A stretch of DNA of 64,000 nucleotides, taken from assembly GCF_007786235.1 (NCBI RefSeq), contig NZ_VNFK01000010.1, forward strand, positions 1 to 64,000, written 5' to 3'. Position numbers and translations under genes: made by a program. The notes under the pieces are model-generated. The model ran no database searches, was not told the origin of the DNA, and saw only the letters and a program-made list of their open reading frames with translations. The stretch's first letter is position 1, and the number at the start of each line of letters is the position of its first letter. Positions 57,137 to 64,000 of this stretch are shown piece after piece. The stretch comes from Paenarthrobacter nitroguajacolicus (GTDB taxonomy: Bacteria > Actinomycetota > Actinomycetes > Actinomycetales > Micrococcaceae).

Positions 57137-57634
57137 TTAGAACGGGGGTTCGGAGTCCGGCCCGCTGCCCCAGCCGCTACTTGACTGCGAGGCAAAGGCG
57201 TCCTCCTGCTGGCCACCACCCCAGCTACCGCTCGTAGTGGCGGGTGCCTGGCCGCCACCGTTACCGGAACGCTGGGTGCGGTTGACCTTGGCGTTGGCGT
57301 ACCGGAGGCTGGGGCCGATCTCGTCGACCTCCAGCTCTATGACGGTGCGCTTCTCGCCTTCCTTGGTCTCGTAAGACCTGGACTTCAGGCGGCCGGTGAC
57401 GATGACGCGCATGCCCTTGGTCAGGGACTCGGCCACGTTCTCCGCTGCCTCCCGCCAAACGCTGGCACGGAGGAACAGGGTTTCCCCGTCCTTCCACTCG
57501 TTGCTCTGACGGTCGAACGTCCTCGGCGTGGAGGCGAGGGTGAAGTTCGCCACCGCTGAACCGTTCGGCGTGAACCGGAGCTCTGGATCATTCGTCAGGT
57601 TGGCAATGACCGTAATGGTCGTCTCGCCCGCCAT
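57137..57634 (-). CDS. ssb: Single-stranded DNA-binding protein
   Basis: SSB of 165 residues. OB-fold core [32 protein letters not shown] and the [37 protein letters not shown] region are typical; the C-terminal linker is Gly/Gln/Ser rich and ends with the acidic PDSEPPF tip, which recruits partners. ATG 57634 overlaps the preceding stop (TAATG). Confidence 0.95.
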   Translation of the reverse strand: MAGETTITVIANLTNDPELRFTPNGSAVANFTLASTPRTFDRQSNEWKDGETLFLRASVWREAAENVAESLTKGMRVIVTGRLKSRSYETKEGEKRTVIELEVDEIGPSLRYANAKVNRTQRSGNGGGQAPATTSGSWGGGQQEDAFASQSSSGWGSGPDSEPPF

Positions 57635-58605
57635 TACTTCGTGCTCGTTCCGGCCAGCCATGCTTCGTCGGAAGTGAGTTCGCCGTTCTCGTCAGCCGGC
57701 GGCGGGGTTTCGGCATCCTCGATGAAGCGGGACGCCTCGGCCTTGGTGAGGTCCTTCGAGGTGGTGATTTTCCGGCCGGTGAAGTTGGACAGTTCCGCGA
57801 GTCCTGCTTCGCGTTCGCTGGCGCCAAGCTTGCCGAGGATCACGTGAATCTTTGTGAGCTGCGCCTTCGTGGCCAGTTCCTCCGCTGGCGCCTCTTCGGC
57901 TACCTCATCCTGGGGTGCTTCGTGGACGATCTCGGGCAGCTCAGGGGCCGGGGCCTTGGCACGATTGATCGTGCGCTTAGCCTTCGGCGCCGGTGCTTCC
58001 TCGGCTGGGGCGTCGCTGTAGTTCGTCTCGTCGAAGTCGCCGAGCTGGATCTCTTCCACCGAGGACATACCAGCCAGTGCGTCCGGGGCTACGAGCTTCG
58101 CAGCTTCGGCCTTGCACTTCTCAGTCAGCATGCCGATGGGGTTCTCACGGTACTTCTGGTTCGACGTGTACCCGGCCTGCGTGGCCCGGGCAATGGTCCA
58201 CTCCACCTTCTGCCAAGCCTGCACACCACGACGGCGGGCACGGAACACAACACGGTGCTCGGTCGCTTCCACACGCTCAATCTCGTGGCCCTTCGACAGT
58301 GCGATGGCATACATTGCCTGGGCGTACAGGGCTGGGGTGCCGTGCACGACGTAGATGGACTTCACCGCGACCATGGGCGGCATTTCCAGTGTGTGGCCGT
58401 AGAGCATGGCCACGGCGGTTTCCTCCGGCTTGTTCCGGAAGTGCTGGGGTACGAACGCGGTCTGGCACACCATGGAGGCCAGCTTGTAAGCGGCGTCCAG
58501 TTCGGAGGCCCAGCCAACGAGGCTGAGGGTGGCCTGGGTTTCGATGGGCGCGCCTGCGATGGCGATGCCGGCGGCCTGCTGCTGGGGGATTGCTACGTCA
58601 GTCAT
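57634..58605 (-). CDS. RecT-like single-strand annealing protein
   Basis: Protein of 323 residues. The core (about 35-190) resembles RecT-type annealing proteins: [58 protein letters not shown] and [22 protein letters not shown]. The C-terminal half is acidic, proline/alanine rich, with a helical end. Works with the exonuclease encoded just upstream (4-nt overlap) and with SSB. Confidence 0.83.
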   Translation of the reverse strand: MTDVAIPQQQAAGIAIAGAPIETQATLSLVGWASELDAAYKLASMVCQTAFVPQHFRNKPEETAVAMLYGHTLEMPPMVAVKSIYVVHGTPALYAQAMYAIALSKGHEIERVEATEHRVVFRARRRGVQAWQKVEWTIARATQAGYTSNQKYRENPIGMLTEKCKAEAAKLVAPDALAGMSSVEEIQLGDFDETNYSDAPAEEAPAPKAKRTINRAKAPAPELPEIVHEAPQDEVAEEAPAEELATKAQLTKIHVILGKLGASEREAGLAELSNFTGRKITTSKDLTKAEASRFIEDAETPPPADENGELTSDEAWLAGTSTK

Positions 58606-59453
58606 GCTGCTACTGCTTTCTGTTCGGTGGTGACGGGTTCGCCCACGATGGAGTCCCGGAGCTTTGTGGTCTTGTGTGTGTAGGCCGCGGCGAGGAACAT
58701 CGCGTAGTGGCCTTTCATCTCGTCCCGGTTCTTGGCCAGCGGGTAGAGGGTGGTTCCGAGGGGCGCTTCTCCGTAGCGGGCGTTCTGGCCGATCCGGTCC
58801 ATGGGCGTCACGTGCGCCACGTAGGTGGCCACGATCTCAGGAAGGGGCTGTTCGTTGCCGTCCTCGTCCATGTAGAACTCAGCCAGCGAGTAAGCGGCGG
58901 TCTGCAGCCCAGTCTCCCCGTAGACGAACTTCGACGTTTTGAGGTCGATCATGATCGGCTGGCCGTCGTTGAGCAGGGGAGAGGTGCCGATCATGTCGAA
59001 CTTGCCCGCGTACCAGTCCTTACGGCTGGCGCACGGCCGTTCCATGAGAAGCGGGGTGATCTGGAAGCGGTCAAGGAAGTCCGCGTAACCCTCCACGTAT
59101 CCGGCCAGTTCCTCCGGGACGTCTTCCACAGTGCCGGTGGCGGCAAGGGCTTCGGCGAAGTCGTGCACGGCGGTACCGGTCACGCCAGCGTCGTCGCGGA
59201 CCTTGGCAGGAACGCCAGCCAGTTCGCGCACGAAGTCCACACCCTCGCGGGTCCGGAGCGATTCGACCTCGAGCGGGTTGGCTTCCACGAACTCAGCGAC
59301 CGTCTTGCCAGCCCAGTACACAAGTGCCGGCTTCGGCACCCCACCGTTCAGGATGGTTGTGACACCGGTGACGGGCAGGCCGTCCAGCTTGTAGCGGTGG
59401 CCGTTGTGGGTGAAGGTCAGGCCCTTCGGCGCGGTCTTGGTCTTGACGCTCAT
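58602..59453 (-). CDS. RecE/RecB-type phage exonuclease
   Basis: Protein of 283 residues of the PD-(D/E)XK exonuclease type. Start KGLTFTHNGHRYKLDGLPVTGVTTIL, helical region GTAVHDFAEALA, and the catalytic stretch YAGKFDMIGTSPLL...MIDLKTSK giving Asp and DxK residues, then QTAAYSLAEFY. Degrades DNA ends so that the RecT-like protein can anneal the single strands. Confidence 0.83.
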   Translation of the reverse strand: MSVKTKTAPKGLTFTHNGHRYKLDGLPVTGVTTILNGGVPKPALVYWAGKTVAEFVEANPLEVESLRTREGVDFVRELAGVPAKVRDDAGVTGTAVHDFAEALAATGTVEDVPEELAGYVEGYADFLDRFQITPLLMERPCASRKDWYAGKFDMIGTSPLLNDGQPIMIDLKTSKFVYGETGLQTAAYSLAEFYMDEDGNEQPLPEIVATYVAHVTPMDRIGQNARYGEAPLGTTLYPLAKNRDEMKGHYAMFLAAAYTHKTTKLRDSIVGEPVTTEQKAVAA

Positions 59454-59641
59454 GAGGTCAGCTCCTGCTTGTTGGCCCAGGCTTCGAGGCGGGAAGTGGA
59501 TGGGTTCGTGTAGCCGTAGTCCGGCCTCGGGAGGTCAGCGTCGGACGGTTCCCAGTCGGGTTCGATGATCGCGTCGCAGTCTTCGCAGACTCCGCGGAAG
59601 ATCTCGTCGTGGTCGCACTCTTCGGGTTCGATGCGGCTCAT
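59450..59641 (-). CDS. 63-residue acidic zinc-type protein
   Basis: Frame MSRIEPEECDHDEIFRGVCE, then DCDAIIEPDWEP and a charged helical end. C/H/C/C spacing suggests a zinc site. ATGA overlaps the exonuclease gene and the next gene upstream, which supports it. Confidence 0.65.
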   Translation of the reverse strand: MSRIEPEECDHDEIFRGVCEDCDAIIEPDWEPSDADLPRPDYGYTNPSTSRLEAWANKQELTS

Positions 59642-59796
59642 GCCTGGTCCTCGCATTCGATGCATCCGGATCCCGGCTTGTGCAGCAGGTGAGCGGCACG
59701 TTCTTCCGTGTGGGACCAGCGGGCGGCGACAGCCAGGCCGATGGAGACGACCATCCCGAGCAGGGTGATGCCGTTGAAGTACTCGAGGCCGTTCAT
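59638..59796 (-). CDS. 52-residue membrane protein with CxxC
   Basis: Frame MNGLEYFNGITLLGMVVSIG, then LAVAARWSHTEERAAHLLHK and a C-terminal GCIEC. One membrane helix at about 8-26. 4-nt overlaps with both neighbours. Confidence 0.62.
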   Translation of the reverse strand: MNGLEYFNGITLLGMVVSIGLAVAARWSHTEERAAHLLHKPGSGCIECEDQA

Positions 59797-60155
59797 GCTG
59801 CCAACTCCCAGTGAGCGCGGAAGGAGCTGCGTTCGAGGATGTGGCGGATATCCTCGGCGAGTTTCGATTCGATGCGCTCGGTGAGCTCCTGGCGGTTGTC
59901 GATGCTGCCGGAGCGGTTGAGGTTGATGTCCTCGTGAGTGCAGTTGGCAACTGCGACAAGGTCCTGAAACGCCTGCCATGCGTCTTCGATGGTAACCCAA
60001 TGGACGTCGGCGTCGATCAAGTACGAGAGCCGGCGGGCGAAGGTTTGGTACTCGGCTTCGGTGTACCCGTGGAGTGGGGTTTCTTCGGAGAAAGTGCCGA
60101 TTTCGAAGCGGAGGACCGCGGCGGCGTGGGCTTTGGTAAAGTGAAGATCGGTCAT
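59793..60155 (-). CDS. Early hypothetical protein (120 aa)
   Basis: Mostly helical acidic protein of 120 residues from MTDLHFTKAHAAAVLRFEIG. GYTEAEYQTFARRLSYLIDADVHWVTIEDAWQAF and EDINLNRSGSIDNRQELTERIESKLAED are the clearest segments. AAGGAA precedes ATG 60155. First gene after a promoter at 60239. Confidence 0.68.
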   Translation of the reverse strand: MTDLHFTKAHAAAVLRFEIGTFSEETPLHGYTEAEYQTFARRLSYLIDADVHWVTIEDAWQAFQDLVAVANCTHEDINLNRSGSIDNRQELTERIESKLAEDIRHILERSSFRAHWELAA

Positions 60156-60238
60156 CGAATGTTTCCTTTTCGTGGGTTCGGTGGCTGCGAGGCCTTGGGA
60201 TTGCAGTCCCGGGGCCTCACCTTTATGCCCATATGTAA

Positions 60239-60267
60239 ATGGTACTTTCAAAATGCCTATCTGGCAA
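60239..60267 (-). promoter_or_regulatory. Early promoter with operator-like spacer
   Basis: On the minus strand TTGCCA (plus 60262-60267), 17 bp, TACCAT (60239-60244). The 15 bp AGTTGCCAGATAGGC is identical to the promoter at 61396-61410, so both early units are likely controlled by one regulator. Confidence 0.6.
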
Positions 60268-60294
60268 CTACAAAACGTCTCGCCGCACATCCCT

Positions 60295-60510
60295 CTAGGA
60301 TTTCGCGTTCTTGATCTGATACACCCGCTGCACAGTCACGCCCAGGCGGGCCGCGATCTCGGACACCTTCACCCCGGAAGCCAGCGCTTCACGCACAGCA
60401 GCCTCAATATGCGCCCGCTCGTCAGCGGCCTTCTGCTGCGCCTGGTGCGCGATGGTGATCGCCACATCCAGCCTCCGGAGAGCCGCGGCCTGCGGATCCT
60501 TCTCAGTCAT
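60295..60510 (-). CDS. Small HTH protein (71 aa)
   Basis: Protein of 71 residues from MTEKDPQAAALRRLDVAITI. Helical coil, then a clear helix-turn-helix GVKVSEIAARLGVTVQRVYQIKN. Likely DNA-binding regulator. The upstream frame is a shadow of the Xis-like gene. Confidence 0.72.
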   Translation of the reverse strand: MTEKDPQAAALRRLDVAITIAHQAQQKAADERAHIEAAVREALASGVKVSEIAARLGVTVQRVYQIKNAKS

Positions 60511-60521
60511 CAAAGATGCCC

Positions 60522-60728
60522 TCACTGCTTCGGTTGGTGCTGCTGGTAGTAGTCGATGGCCGCCGGCGGAATCCGCCACGGTGAAGTGCGGCCGCCCGTC
60601 TTGTACGCGCCTTTGAGTGCTTGGGTGCGGCAGTGCTTCGCGATTGTTGCCGGGGGCTCTTGCAACATCTCAGCAACCTGCTCGAGCGTGAGGGCCAAGC
60701 GGGGGAGTGTCTGGACGGCGGTGCTCAT
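60522..60728 (-). CDS. Excisionase-like HTH protein
   Basis: Protein of 68 residues, MSTAVQTLPRLALTLEQVAE, with a MerR-type / HTH_17 winged helix: LTLEQVAEMLQEPPATIAKHCRTQALKGAYKTGGRTSPWRIPPAAIDYY. The pattern matches excisionases and related regulators. It could direct prophage excision, although DUF3263 beside the integrase is a rival. ATG overlaps the preceding stop by 4 nt. Confidence 0.72.
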   Translation of the reverse strand: MSTAVQTLPRLALTLEQVAEMLQEPPATIAKHCRTQALKGAYKTGGRTSPWRIPPAAIDYYQQHQPKQ

Positions 60729-61000
60729 CGGTCAGCCTCCGGAAGTCCGCGCCACTGCTGGCACACCCCGCCGGATCGGCTGGGACGGCTGGAGCGGTGG
60801 AACCCCGCGTGCTCAATGAGACGCCGTGACCTGGCTGCACGGAACAGGGAACCCCACTTATTGGGGTGTGGTGGGTCGGCCAGTCCACGCTCTGTTAGCG
60901 CGTAGGCGTCGAACGGCGCGCCGGTGGCGGCAAGTTCTTCGATGAGTTCCATGCCTTTTTTCTTCCAGTCGAGTTCTTCGATTGCGATGGGCTGGCCCAT
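60725..61000 (-). CDS. Early hypothetical protein (91 aa)
   Basis: Protein of 91 residues from MGQPIAIEELDWKKKGMELI. Segment DPPHPNKWGSLFRAARSRRLIEHAGFHRSSRPSRSGGVCQQW is typical for short phage proteins often annotated near replication genes (VRR-like small protein). AAGGAA before the ATG. Function unknown. Confidence 0.65.
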   Translation of the reverse strand: MGQPIAIEELDWKKKGMELIEELAATGAPFDAYALTERGLADPPHPNKWGSLFRAARSRRLIEHAGFHRSSRPSRSGGVCQQWRGLPEADR

Positions 61001-61028
61001 GGTGATTCCTTTCGTGGTGTTTCGGACT

Positions 61029-61364
61029 CTACTTCTTGGGGCTGACTTTTTTACTTCTGCCATGCGTCTCGTCGGAGTCGAAGAGAACGTCGAGCGGAAT
61101 TTGGAGCGCCTCCGATATGCGTTCGGCGGTCCGTGGTTCGCAGGATTTGCGGCGGCCGGAGGTGAGGTGGTTGATGAAGCCGCCGGTGACTCCGGCTCGA
61201 TCTGCCAGCGCCCGTTGCGGTGTCTTTGATGCGGGGATGGGGCGCCCGGTTTTGCGTGCAGTGTCCACGTCTTCCTGGACGATGACCATGGCCCGCAGGA
61301 GGTCCCTGTTCTTGAGTCTCATGTACGTGCCTTTCGGGTACCGCGTTCGGGGCTGGTAGATCAT
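61029..61364 (-). CDS. Cro-like XRE regulator
   Basis: Protein of 111 residues with a C-terminal half HTH_XRE domain (QRALADRAGVTGGFINHLTSGRRKSCEPRTAERISEALQIPLDVLF) after a helical N-terminus (RLKNRDLLRAMVIVQEDVDTARKTG). AGAGGAAG lies before ATG 61364. It is the first gene of the leftward early operon and diverges from the repressor gene, as Cro does. Confidence 0.8.
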   Translation of the reverse strand: MIYQPRTRYPKGTYMRLKNRDLLRAMVIVQEDVDTARKTGRPIPASKTPQRALADRAGVTGGFINHLTSGRRKSCEPRTAERISEALQIPLDVLFDSDETHGRSKKVSPKK

Positions 61365-61378
61365 TTCGCTTCCTCTCC

Positions 61379-61555
61379 ATAGTCCCATGGTAGGCGCCTA
61401 TCTGGCAACTGGGATATGCCAATGGTTGCGTAGTGGTAGGCACCCTGTCAACTCCGATATGCCCGGATGCCCCTACTGCCGCTTGGGAACTGGAAATTTC
61501 TTCAAGGCATTTAGTAGGCGTGAAGGGTATGTTTGGATCTAAACGCATGGTAGGC
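61379..61555. promoter_or_regulatory. Lysis-lysogeny switch with four GTAGGC operators
   Basis: Between the divergent regulators. Operator-like units (G/A)GTAGGC at 61389, 61435, 61513 and 61549, the first and last extended to an identical CATGGTAGGCG. The first is also part of the perfect palindrome TAGGCGCCTA. A leftward promoter TTGCCA-N18-GACTAT (61379-61408) contains the first operator in its spacer. Position and number fit a cI/Cro-type switch. Confidence 0.65.
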
Positions 61556-61611
61556 GTCAAGCCGCGTTTACAGTTTGTCGGCATCTCAAACCTGCTGGGA
61601 GAGTTCAGCTC

Positions 61612-62106
61612 ATGGAAAACAACACCGAAGACGGACCCGTCGCGAACAGCCTCGCGTCCCTCATCAACAGACGACGAGGCGCCCGCACCTACGTCGAACT
61701 CTCCAAAGACTGCGGCGGCAAACCAACCCACAAGGCACTCCAGCAAATGGTCACCCGCCAGCTCAAAAACTTCCCGGACCCGGACACCATCCGCGGCCTA
61801 GCCCGTGGCCTCAACGTCCTTGAGTCCGATGTAGTGGACGTCTGCGCACGGGAAGTCGGCCTGCGCGTCGGCGTCGAGCTTGAAGACGGACTTGTCCTGG
61901 CACACGCCCGCCGCCTCCCCGCCAGCGCACAGGACGTCCTCGCATCCATGTCCAGAGAACTCCTCAAGCTCAACGGCCTCGCCGAAGCAGCAGCCGAAGC
62001 AAAGGCAACCACCAAGACAAAGCCGGTCACCCGGGATGACTACCGCCTGGCAGCCGACAAGGGCGAAAAGGGTATGAGCTTTGACACAGAGGTTGATCCT
62101 GACTAA
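61612..62106 (+). CDS. HTH immunity repressor
   Basis: Protein of 164 residues. HTH region about 15-75 (TYVELSKDCGGKPTHKALQQMVTRQLKNFPDPDTIRGLARGLNVLESDVVD); then a helical middle part and a basic/acidic tail. GGGAGAG precedes the ATG. Gene order repressor, ImmA/IrrE protease, integrase is that of many actinophages, in which the protease inactivates the repressor on induction. Confidence 0.78.
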   Translation: MENNTEDGPVANSLASLINRRRGARTYVELSKDCGGKPTHKALQQMVTRQLKNFPDPDTIRGLARGLNVLESDVVDVCAREVGLRVGVELEDGLVLAHARRLPASAQDVLASMSRELLKLNGLAEAAAEAKATTKTKPVTRDDYRLAADKGEKGMSFDTEVDPD

Positions 62107-62542
62107 AAAACGTCAGGGCTCACTCATAGAGTCCTCCGGCATGGGGTACGAAGAAAAAGCCGAAGAGTTGGGAGTGACCATCATTGATGGTTACCCGCCC
62201 AACGGCTGGTGGGCATGCTATGACCCCGACACGCACACGATCCTCCGCCATGTGGAGCTGGCCGCTTTACAGCGCCGATCCAGTACGTGGCACGAGCTGG
62301 GCCACGCGTATTTCCGCCACGTCGGATGCAACCCTCGGCAGGAAGCGCAAGCCAGCATGTGGGCAGCCCGTCACCTGATCAGCCCTGACGCCTTCGTGGC
62401 CGCCGCGCAGATCGATGACGACGTCATCGCCATAGCTCACCGCCTCTTCGTCCTACCCCGTGACGTAAGGAACTTCGTGAAGTCACTGAGTTTCGAAGAA
62501 ATGCTTGCGCTCAGGAAGCGCATCGGATGGGGGATACCGTGA
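62081..62542 (+). CDS. ImmA/IrrE-type metallopeptidase
   Basis: Protein of 153 residues with the zinc motif HELGHAYFRH (about 71-80) and a third ligand region with EAQASMWAARHLI. Cleaves the phage repressor in related elements. TTG start at 62081 overlaps the repressor gene end; an ATG at 62141 (MGYEEKAEEL) is the other option. Followed by DUF3263 with a 4-nt overlap. Confidence 0.83.
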   Translation: MTQRLILTKKRQGSLIESSGMGYEEKAEELGVTIIDGYPPNGWWACYDPDTHTILRHVELAALQRRSSTWHELGHAYFRHVGCNPRQEAQASMWAARHLISPDAFVAAAQIDDDVIAIAHRLFVLPRDVRNFVKSLSFEEMLALRKRIGWGIP

Positions 62543-62775
62543 CAAATGAAGAGAAGGCCATCCTCAAGTTGGCCACTGCACCCTACAAATACGCTGCAGC
62601 ACGGGAAGCCGACGCCACCGAACAGTTCGGACTTACGCCCACGCAGTACTGGCAGGCCGTCAATAGGATCATCGACAACCCCGCCGCCCGGGCGTATGAC
62701 CCGCACGGCACGGCGCTACTCATCCGCCAACGCACGAGCCGTGGCCGGACTGCGATCCGCCGGAGGTTGTTCTAG
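62539..62775 (+). CDS. DUF3263 family protein
   Basis: Helical DNA-binding-like protein of 78 residues. EEKAILKLATAPYKYAAAREADATEQFGLTPTQYWQAVNRIIDNPAARAYDP is the DUF3263 signature (a sigma-like helix pattern). I choose GTG 62539, which overlaps the protease stop by 4 nt with GGGGG upstream; ATG 62527 is the longer option. Situated directly before int, it may serve as recombination directionality factor, which is inference. Confidence 0.75.
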   Translation: MTNEEKAILKLATAPYKYAAAREADATEQFGLTPTQYWQAVNRIIDNPAARAYDPHGTALLIRQRTSRGRTAIRRRLF

Positions 62776-63914
62776 TGGCCCGCGTCGAAGACCGGTGGAT
62801 CCGCAAGGACAAGAAACGCTCAGCGGAGTATGGCAAGGGCAAGCGGTGGCGGGCTGTCTGGACGGAGCCGGATGGTAGCGAAAAGAAGAAGTCCTTCACG
62901 AACAAGGACGCGGCAAAAACTCACGCTGCTCTCATGGAAGCGGAGATCCAGAACGGCACGTATCAGTCCCTTAATTCCGGGACCCTGACCGTGGCGGAGT
63001 GGGCGGAGGTTTGGTTCATCGCCCAGGTGCACCAACGTGCCGGCTCCCTGGATCAGATCCGCCGACGGCTGGACCTGAACATCATTCCGACTTTGGGGAA
63101 GATCCCGTTGCGAGACCTGACCCGCGCTGACATCCAGGCCGCTATCGCGGTTTGGGGGCGCACTCTGGCCCCGTCAACCATAAAGCTTGCCTATGTGTAC
63201 CTCTCCGGGCTCCTCAAAGCGGCAGTGCTGGATGACCACCTGAAAAGATCACCGACGGTCGGCGTCCGGCTGCCAAGGGTCGAGCATGCCCCTGTGCGCC
63301 CGCTGGACGTGCAACAGGTCCAACGCCTCGTAGGCGTGATCCGACCGGCGCAACGCGAAGCGGTGGTCTTCGCGGCAGCAACAGGTTTGCGGCCGTCCGA
63401 ACTCTTCGGCCTCACATGGGACCGCATCGACCTCGAAAGCGGAGTCGTCACAATTGACCGGCAACTCATCACTGGCGGTGACATCCCAAACTTCGGGCCC
63501 CTAAAGACCCAGGCGTCGTACCGGTCGGTGAAGATCGGCTCAGCAAGCATATTGATGCTGAAAGGCCGCGGTCAGCAGCATCCCGAGTCACTGGTGTTCA
63601 CCAACGCTATCGGCGGTGGCATGAGTCGGAACACTCGGTCCGAGGTGTGGACTGAGGCGCGGAAGATTCTGCCTTTCATTGGGGACGGTTGGCACCAGCT
63701 CCGCCACCATCATGCGTCCCTGCTCATATCGGCTGGCCTTTCACCGGTCGCCGTGGCTCACAGGCTGGGGCATAAGGACGCCACGGAGACGCTGCAAACG
63801 TACGCTCACCTGTGGCCGAACGACGATGAACGGATGGTCGCGGCCTCGGACGGTTTGGTGATTCTGCCGGAGCAGAAACTCCCTGAAAACTCCCTAGGCG
63901 CCGAAGTGGCCTGA
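62775..63914 (+). CDS. int: Tyrosine site-specific integrase
   Basis: Recombinase of 379 residues. N-terminal arm-binding domain (about 1-65), SAM-like core-binding domain (about 70-160), catalytic domain with Arg206 (AATGLRPSE), HQLR at 307-310, His333 (LGH) and Tyr343 (TLQTYAHLW). Integrates the phage at the rnpB 3' end next to which it lies. The GTG start overlaps the DUF3263 stop by 1 nt. The C-terminal residues are encoded by the arm-type repeats. Confidence 0.95.
   Translation: MARVEDRWIRKDKKRSAEYGKGKRWRAVWTEPDGSEKKKSFTNKDAAKTHAALMEAEIQNGTYQSLNSGTLTVAEWAEVWFIAQVHQRAGSLDQIRRRLDLNIIPTLGKIPLRDLTRADIQAAIAVWGRTLAPSTIKLAYVYLSGLLKAAVLDDHLKRSPTVGVRLPRVEHAPVRPLDVQQVQRLVGVIRPAQREAVVFAAATGLRPSELFGLTWDRIDLESGVVTIDRQLITGGDIPNFGPLKTQASYRSVKIGSASILMLKGRGQQHPESLVFTNAIGGGMSRNTRSEVWTEARKILPFIGDGWHQLRHHHASLLISAGLSPVAVAHRLGHKDATETLQTYAHLWPNDDERMVAASDGLVILPEQKLPENSLGAEVA
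63876..63897. repeat. Integrase arm-type repeats, attR side
   Basis: Two direct copies of AAACTCCCT (63876-63884 and 63887-63895), 11 bp apart, ending AG, 33 bp before the attR core. They match the pair at 18835-18857 and encode part of the integrase C-terminus. Confidence 0.7.
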
Positions 63915-63929
63915 GTTTGCGGGGTTCGT

Positions 63930-63960
63930 ACAGAACCCGGCGTATCGGTCGACCCATCCA
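63930..63960 (+). repeat. attR core (31 bp)
   Basis: Identical to 18678-18708. Only these last bases of rnpB are here; the host sequence TTTATGACCGCCGGG follows, where rnpB downstream DNA resumes. Confidence 0.95.
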
Positions 63961-64000
63961 TTTATGACCGCCGGGTTTGCTGGCGTGTGAGTGATTTCAC

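Larger units (their letters stand above)
18678..63960. mobile_element. Siphovirus-type prophage integrated in rnpB
   Basis: A 45,252-bp unit measured from core to core. Perfect 31-bp direct repeats bound it and it contains all modules expected for a temperate tailed phage: integrase and repressor next to attR, early operon, terminases, portal, capsid, long non-contractile tail with a 1042-residue tape measure, and a lysis cassette. Head and tail genes are intact, with no visible frameshift other than the programmed one in the tail chaperone, so it may be inducible. Host genes and phage genes meet cleanly at both repeats. Confidence 0.95.

Overview
The window is high-GC actinobacterial chromosomal DNA. 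Gene content and order (DUF3052 / AhpE / Sir2, the cysE-cysK pair, Nif3 / zinc-ribbon-like protein / YaaA next to rnpB) and the protein sequences suggest a member of the Micrococcaceae, most likely Arthrobacter or Paenarthrobacter. The genus is my inference from remembered family sequences, not from a search.

Layout. (1) Positions 1-18.7 kb are host chromosome. It holds a translationally coupled set (DUF3052, peroxiredoxin AhpE, Sir2 deacylase), a tRNA-Val(UAC), and a sugar-acid catabolic cluster. That cluster comprises an IclR regulator, an MHS-family transporter, a 2-hydroxyacid dehydrogenase, a beta-hydroxyacid dehydrogenase, IdnO- and IdnD-like enzymes, a FadR/GntR regulator and 6-phosphogluconate dehydrogenase. 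Then come the cysteine genes cysE and cysK, msrA, a Nif3-like protein, a coiled-coil CT398-type protein, yaaA and the RNase P RNA gene rnpB. (2) From 18.68 to 63.96 kb there is one complete-looking siphovirus-type prophage of 45,252 bp. It is integrated at the 3' end of rnpB and bounded by a perfect 31-bp direct repeat (attL 18678-18708, attR 63930-63960). (3) The last 40 bases are host DNA again.

Prronphage plan, left to right. Next to attL are three small genes, then a lysis region (alpha/beta hydrolase, holin-like protein, CHAP endolysin, collagen-like membrane protein). Tail-tip and receptor-binding proteins follow (LamG-like, SGNH hydrolase, knob/deacetylase-like, beta-repeat), then minor tail, distal tail, tape measure, tail assembly chaperones joined by a -1 frameshift, tail tube, head-tail connectors, capsid, decoration protein, protease with a nested scaffold, MuF-like protein, portal, and large and small terminase. 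The structural genes all read leftwards. A poorly coding junction (47.6-48.8 kb) separates them from a long leftward early operon (48.7-61.4 kb). That operon holds many tiny zinc-binding proteins joined by ATGA overlaps, a resolvase-like nuclease, an MmcB-like protein whose 5' end carries iteron-like repeats, a replication initiator candidate, a C5 DNA methyltransferase, a NrdH-like redoxin, SSB, a RecT-like annealing protein with an exonuclease, and HTH/Xis/Cro-like regulators. A divergent switch with repeated GTAGGC operators (61.38-61.56 kb) controls it. Rightwards from the switch run a repressor, an ImmA/IrrE protease, DUF3263 and a tyrosine integrase, ending at attR.

Most unusual features. 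Four genes on the plus strand are inserted against the flow of the structural operon. Each starts 6-7 nt after a TAnnnT -10 hexamer and appears to be an autonomous leaderless cargo ('moron') cistron. Other points are a canonical slippery heptamer, a nested scaffold start, paired integrase arm-type repeats, a tRNA-like element without a D-arm, and a 24-residue membrane microprotein. In the host part, a GTTCA-N6-TGAAC palindrome recurs at three promoters of the IclR-linked catabolic cluster.
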